The notes below the pieces were generated by a model. That model was not told where the DNA came from. It saw nothing but the letters and a program-made list of their open reading frames with translations, and ran no database searches. The position numbers and the translations under genes were made by a program. DNA of 9,419 nucleotides from G020348385 sp964580235 (GTDB taxonomy: Bacteria > Acidobacteriota > Aminicenantia > Aminicenantales > Aminicenantaceae), in contig CAZOJY010000127.1 of NCBI GenBank assembly GCA_964580235.1, positions 1 to 9,419 of the forward strand, read 5' to 3'. Positions 6,900 through 9,419 of the stretch are shown here, piece by piece (position 1 is the first letter of the stretch; each line of letters opens with the position of its first letter).

Positions 6900-7379
6900 C
6901 TATATATTTGATTTTTTGTTCTTGCGAATATACCGGTATAACAACGATCCTAAAACTGCTGTAATAAAGGGTTGAAAAAAGATTAGTCCCTTTCCTGTAT
7001 CCACTCTTTGAGAAAAAATAAAGGAATATAATGCGGCCCAGATAAGCAGTTCCACGGTGATGAGCAAAAAAACAAAAATAAAATTCCGTTTAACCGGAGT
7101 TACATTGACTTTGCCAGAAAAATATCCTGCTGAAAATCCAATGATCGTTTTGGCAATGCCTGCAATCCCAAAGATGCCGAGAGAAAAGGAATCTTGGATA
7201 ATTCCACAGATAGCACCCAAACAGGCTCCATACACCTCACCCTTCTCCAAAGCATAGTAGATCACGATCAAACTGAAAAAATTCATCAATAAAAGGAGAG
7301 AAACAGAAATTTTTGCGAGGAGTGTATAGAGAATAAAAGCCCCAAGAATCGAAAAGATCATCCATATAAAATCTTTCAT
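6900..7379 (-). CDS. mreD: Rod shape-determining protein MreD
   Basis: MreD is a small polytopic inner-membrane protein of the elongasome that associates with MreC. The 159-residue product is almost entirely hydrophobic, with about five or six membrane segments (near 4-22, 25-43, 48-66, 70-88, 99-122 and 131-149) and a basic tail (IRKNKKSNI). The stretch YYALEKGEVYGACLGAICG followed by IQDSFSLGIFGIAGIAK (41-77) is the recognisable MreD signature, with the QD-FSLG-G-G pattern. The start at 7379 lies 9 bases after the mreC stop, with a modest AGGG upstream. The mrdA start follows 8 bases after its stop. MreD proteins diverge quickly, so the call rests on this signature plus position between mreC and the PBP2 gene. 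Confidence 0.92.
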   Translation of the reverse strand: MKDFIWMIFSILGAFILYTLLAKISVSLLLLMNFFSLIVIYYALEKGEVYGACLGAICGIIQDSFSLGIFGIAGIAKTIIGFSAGYFSGKVNVTPVKRNFIFVFLLITVELLIWAALYSFIFSQRVDTGKGLIFFQPFITAVLGSLLYRYIRKNKKSNI

Positions 7380-7388
7380 CCCATTACC

Positions 7389-8225
7389 CTAAAAGAAATC
7401 GTTAGCATCCACCATGATTACGGCCAATACATCGAGATCCTGTATTTTAAAGGCTGGGATAACCTTTATTTCTTTAAAAAGTGTATTATTCTTCTCTACT
7501 GAAATAATATGCCCGACAGGAACCCCCGGCATATAGATTCCATCCATGCCGGTCGTGATCAGTCTATCGCCTTTGACAATCGATGTTTCTGTAGCAAGAA
7601 TGTATTCCAAATTGCACTGTCCATTCCCTATTCCGTTTATTATTCCCGGAATGTCCTTTCCTTGCGGAATAACGTACACGCCGCTCTCGGTATCTGTGAT
7701 CATTTGGACTCGGGCTTGTTTGGAGGTAATAGGATCAACCACCCGACCTACAAGCTGGCCCTTTTTATCCAGGACAACCATGTCTTTTTTTACGCCATCC
7801 CGGGAACCTTTGTTGATTACCAGGGATTTCCAGATATTACTGGCATCCATCCCGATAACTCGAGCAGGCAAGATGCTTCTTTCTAATTCATGCAAAATGT
7901 TCAACATTTCCTTTTCTGTTTTGTATGTTCGGAGCATACTTCGAAGTAGGCTGTTCTCCTGATTAAGTCGGAACACCCTTTCCTGCAGTATTTGATTGTC
8001 CTTCTGAACTCTGTGCAGGCCAAAATAATTCTTCCAAAGGCTGCCGATCCCCCGGGAGATCGAAACTGTTCCATGTTTGATCGGAGAAAAAACAGAAAAA
8101 ACAATTCTTTCAAAATAATTGGATTTATTCCCCATCGGAACCTGGATAGATATCAGCACCAATTGGATAAATATCAGGGATAGAAGGATGATTAGGTTTT
8201 TCGCTCTTTTTATAGAAACGGACAT
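7389..8225 (-). CDS. mreC: Rod shape-determining protein MreC
   Basis: MreC is a bitopic inner-membrane protein whose periplasmic part binds and activates PBP2, linking MreB filaments to the wall synthase. The 278-residue product fits the family. It has a short basic cytoplasmic start, one membrane segment (about 10-28), a periplasmic coiled-coil-like stretch (about 71-118, rich in Gln, Glu, Leu and Arg) and the two-part beta-barrel region (about 119-271). Conserved runs include ARVIGMDASNIWKSLVINKG (121-140) and the LITTGMDGIYMPGVPVGHI run (222-240). The ATG at 8225 is the only reasonable start, because an in-frame TAG lies 24 bases upstream; its ribosome binding site is weak (GAAG about 11 bases away). 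It follows mreB after a 94-base gap and is followed 9 bases later by mreD. Confidence 0.95.
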   Translation of the reverse strand: MSVSIKRAKNLIILLSLIFIQLVLISIQVPMGNKSNYFERIVFSVFSPIKHGTVSISRGIGSLWKNYFGLHRVQKDNQILQERVFRLNQENSLLRSMLRTYKTEKEMLNILHELERSILPARVIGMDASNIWKSLVINKGSRDGVKKDMVVLDKKGQLVGRVVDPITSKQARVQMITDTESGVYVIPQGKDIPGIINGIGNGQCNLEYILATETSIVKGDRLITTGMDGIYMPGVPVGHIISVEKNNTLFKEIKVIPAFKIQDLDVLAVIMVDANDFF

Positions 8226-8249
8226 AGACGTTTTATCTTCAAACTAGCC

Positions 8250-8262
8250 GAATTCAGAATTC
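8250..8262. repeat. Perfect 13-base palindrome at the predicted mreC transcript start
   Basis: GAATTCAGAATTC reads the same on the other strand apart from the central base. It consists of two GAATTC units one base apart and directly follows the predicted start near 8263. It could be a regulator site, but each half is itself a common 6-base palindrome, so no function is claimed. Confidence 0.4.
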
Positions 8263-8269
8263 ATTGACT

Positions 8270-8299
8270 ATTTTAAAAGAAATCGAGGAAAGGAGTCAA
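8270..8299 (-). promoter_or_regulatory. Possible internal promoter in the mreB-mreC gap
   Basis: On the minus strand TTGACT (8299-8294, five of six matches) is followed by an 18-base spacer and TAAAAT (8275-8270, five of six). The transcript would start near 8263 and leave a leader of about 38 bases before mreC. It is the only non-coding gap of size in the cluster, so a second promoter giving mreCD-mrdA-rodA expression apart from mreB is plausible. No hairpin with a T-run follows mreB, so mreB transcripts probably also continue through. Confidence 0.45.
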
Positions 8300-8319
8300 T
8301 CGTCAGTAAAAAGTCTATT

Positions 8320-9351
8320 TCAGATTAAGGATATCTTTTTTAAAAGTTCAAAATCATCCAGCATTTTACCGGCACCCAGCACCACAGTGGTCAACGGATC
8401 TTCTGTAATAAAAACCGGGAGCTGAGTTTCCTCTCTAATTCTCTTATCTATGTTTTTAAGTAGTGCTCCGCCACCGGTGAGCACAATTCCTCTGTCAATG
8501 ATATCTGCGGAAAGTTCTGGAGGAGTTTTTTCGAGAGCAATACGGACAGCATTTATGATAGCGGCCACCACGTCCTCAAGCGATTCGCGAATCTCTTGAT
8601 CATCGACCACGATCGTCTTAGGTATCCCCTCTCTCAAATCTCTTCCCTTGATCTCTAAAGTCATCGGCTCGTCCAATGGATGAGCGGAGCCAATTTGCAT
8701 CTTAACTTGTTCTGCTGTTCTTTCACCGATCAATAAATTGTACTTTTTCTTGATGTACTGGATGATGCTTTCATCCATCTCATTGCCTGCGATACGGATA
8801 GAATGATTAAAAACAATCCCATTAAGAGAGATGACAGCGATGTCAGTCGTCCCCCCGCCAATGTCAACTATCATGTTGCCAGTAGGTTCGGAGATCGGGA
8901 GTTCAGCGCCGACAGAGGCTGACATGGGCTGTTCGACAAGGTAAACCTCTGAAGCCTTTGCTCTCATGGCTACGTCTTTGACGGCCCGTCTCTCGACCTG
9001 AGTGATTCCTGTAGGAATGCCGATCACAATGCGGGGCCTTAATAAGAAACCGCGATTGTTCGTGGCTCTTTTAATGAAAAAATCCAGCATTTTTTCAGCA
9101 ATCTCAAAATCTGCAATGACGCCGTCCCTCATCGGCTTGATAGCCAGAACACTAGTCGGCGTTTTCCCGAGCATATCTTTTGCTCGTTTGCCCACGGCCT
9201 CAACCTTTCCTGTTTGTTTGTTCACGACAACGATAGAGGGCTCTTGGACGATAATGCCTTTACCTTTTAGATAAACGAGAGTGTTGGCTGTTCCCAGATC
9301 GATTGCTAGATCACAAAACAGCCGCCCTCTAAACCAATCTAAAAAACTCAT
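8320..9351 (-). CDS. mreB: Rod shape-determining protein MreB (bacterial actin)
   Basis: MreB is an actin-like ATPase that forms membrane-bound filaments on the inner face of the cytoplasmic membrane and steers side-wall peptidoglycan synthesis. The 343-residue product has the family's usual length. Visible parts are an amphipathic N-terminal stretch (MSFLDWFRGRLF) that would bind the membrane, the phosphate-1 loop DLGTANT (18-24), the EQP motif (140-142) holding the expected catalytic Glu, the phosphate-2 loop DIGGGTTD (163-170) and the adenosine motif LTGGGALL (291-298). I chose the ATG at 9351 because AAGGA lies 5 bases before it and known MreBs begin close to this point. An in-frame ATG at 9381 would add MNRSGWKRMR, but it lacks a ribosome binding site and lies inside the terminal repeat. 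The gene heads the mreBCD-mrdA-rodA cluster. Identity is nearly certain; only the start is open. Confidence 0.97.
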   Translation of the reverse strand: MSFLDWFRGRLFCDLAIDLGTANTLVYLKGKGIIVQEPSIVVVNKQTGKVEAVGKRAKDMLGKTPTSVLAIKPMRDGVIADFEIAEKMLDFFIKRATNNRGFLLRPRIVIGIPTGITQVERRAVKDVAMRAKASEVYLVEQPMSASVGAELPISEPTGNMIVDIGGGTTDIAVISLNGIVFNHSIRIAGNEMDESIIQYIKKKYNLLIGERTAEQVKMQIGSAHPLDEPMTLEIKGRDLREGIPKTIVVDDQEIRESLEDVVAAIINAVRIALEKTPPELSADIIDRGIVLTGGGALLKNIDKRIREETQLPVFITEDPLTTVVLGAGKMLDDFELLKKISLI

Positions 9352-9356
9352 TCGCA

Positions 9357-9361
9357 TCCTT
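9357..9361 (-). promoter_or_regulatory. Ribosome binding site deciding the mreB start
   Basis: AAGGA within GGAAAAGGATGCGA lies 5 bases before the ATG at 9351. An in-frame ATG at 9357 directly follows AAAAGG with no room for a spacer, so 9351 is preferred. Confidence 0.7.
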
Positions 9362-9366
9362 TTCCA

Positions 9367-9419
9367 ACCTGACCTATTCATAAAAAAGGACGATGCCCTC
9401 TTTCAAAATAAACAGAATC
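9367..9419 (-). repeat. Right copy of the 53-base perfect inverted repeat, upstream of mreB
   Basis: This is the reverse complement of bases 3-55 and runs to the last base of the window. It ends just before the GGAAAAGGA that carries the mreB ribosome binding site. As it contains a reasonable promoter for mreB, this copy looks like the native location. Confidence 0.95.
9377..9406 (-). promoter_or_regulatory. Possible promoter of mreB, inside the right terminal repeat
   Basis: On the minus strand TTGAAA (9406-9401, five of six matches to the -35 box) is followed by an 18-base spacer and TATGAA (9382-9377, four of six matches to the -10 box). A transcript starting near 9370 would have a leader of about 20 bases that just contains the AAGGA ribosome binding site. 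It would exclude the ATG at 9381. The match is moderate and upstream DNA is cut off by the window edge. Confidence 0.35.

Noticed and set aside
9352..9381. Longer MreB starting at the ATG at 9381
   Set aside because: There is no ribosome binding site, the first five codons fall in the terminal repeat, and the ATG overlaps a likely -10 box.
1..9419. Transposon bounded by the terminal inverted repeats
   Set aside because: There is no transposase or recombinase gene between the repeats. The contents are core cell-shape genes, and target-site duplications cannot be seen at the window edges.

Overview
The window holds seven complete protein-coding genes, all on the minus strand, so transcription runs from the right end to the left. 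The first six form a cell-shape (elongasome) cluster in the order mreB, mreC, mreD, mrdA (PBP2), rodA, then a large radical SAM fusion protein of unknown function. The seventh, a medium-chain-type acyl-CoA dehydrogenase, follows with its own good sigma70-type promoter. No rRNA, tRNA, CRISPR array or transposase gene was found.

The order mreBCD-mrdA-rodA followed by a fused B12-binding-like/radical SAM/DUF2344 protein suggests a Gram-negative rod of the old Deltaproteobacteria (Desulfobacterota-like). The moderately AT-rich composition and the acyl-CoA dehydrogenase would suit an anaerobic, fatty-acid-using member. This placement is inferred from gene order and protein style, not from any search.

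Layout from right to left: 9352-9419 is a short mreB leader with a ribosome binding site and a possible promoter; mreB ends at 8320. A 94-base gap with a possible second promoter precedes mreC. From mreC to the radical SAM gene the genes are packed tightly (gaps of 9, 8 and 3 bases and one 11-base overlap), which indicates one transcript. MreB filaments, MreC and MreD would position the PBP2-RodA peptidoglycan synthase along the side wall. The radical SAM protein is co-transcribed, but no sequence feature ties it to wall synthesis. The acyl-CoA dehydrogenase belongs to beta-oxidation and looks independently controlled.

The main oddity is at the edges: bases 3-55 are an exact reverse complement of bases 9367-9419. 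The right copy is the natural-looking leader of mreB; the left copy sits in a 205-base stretch with no convincing gene. The likeliest reading is an assembly break at a k-mer-sized repeat, but an invertible segment or a real dispersed repeat is not excluded. I found no strong candidate for a wholly new system; the least understood gene is the radical SAM fusion.
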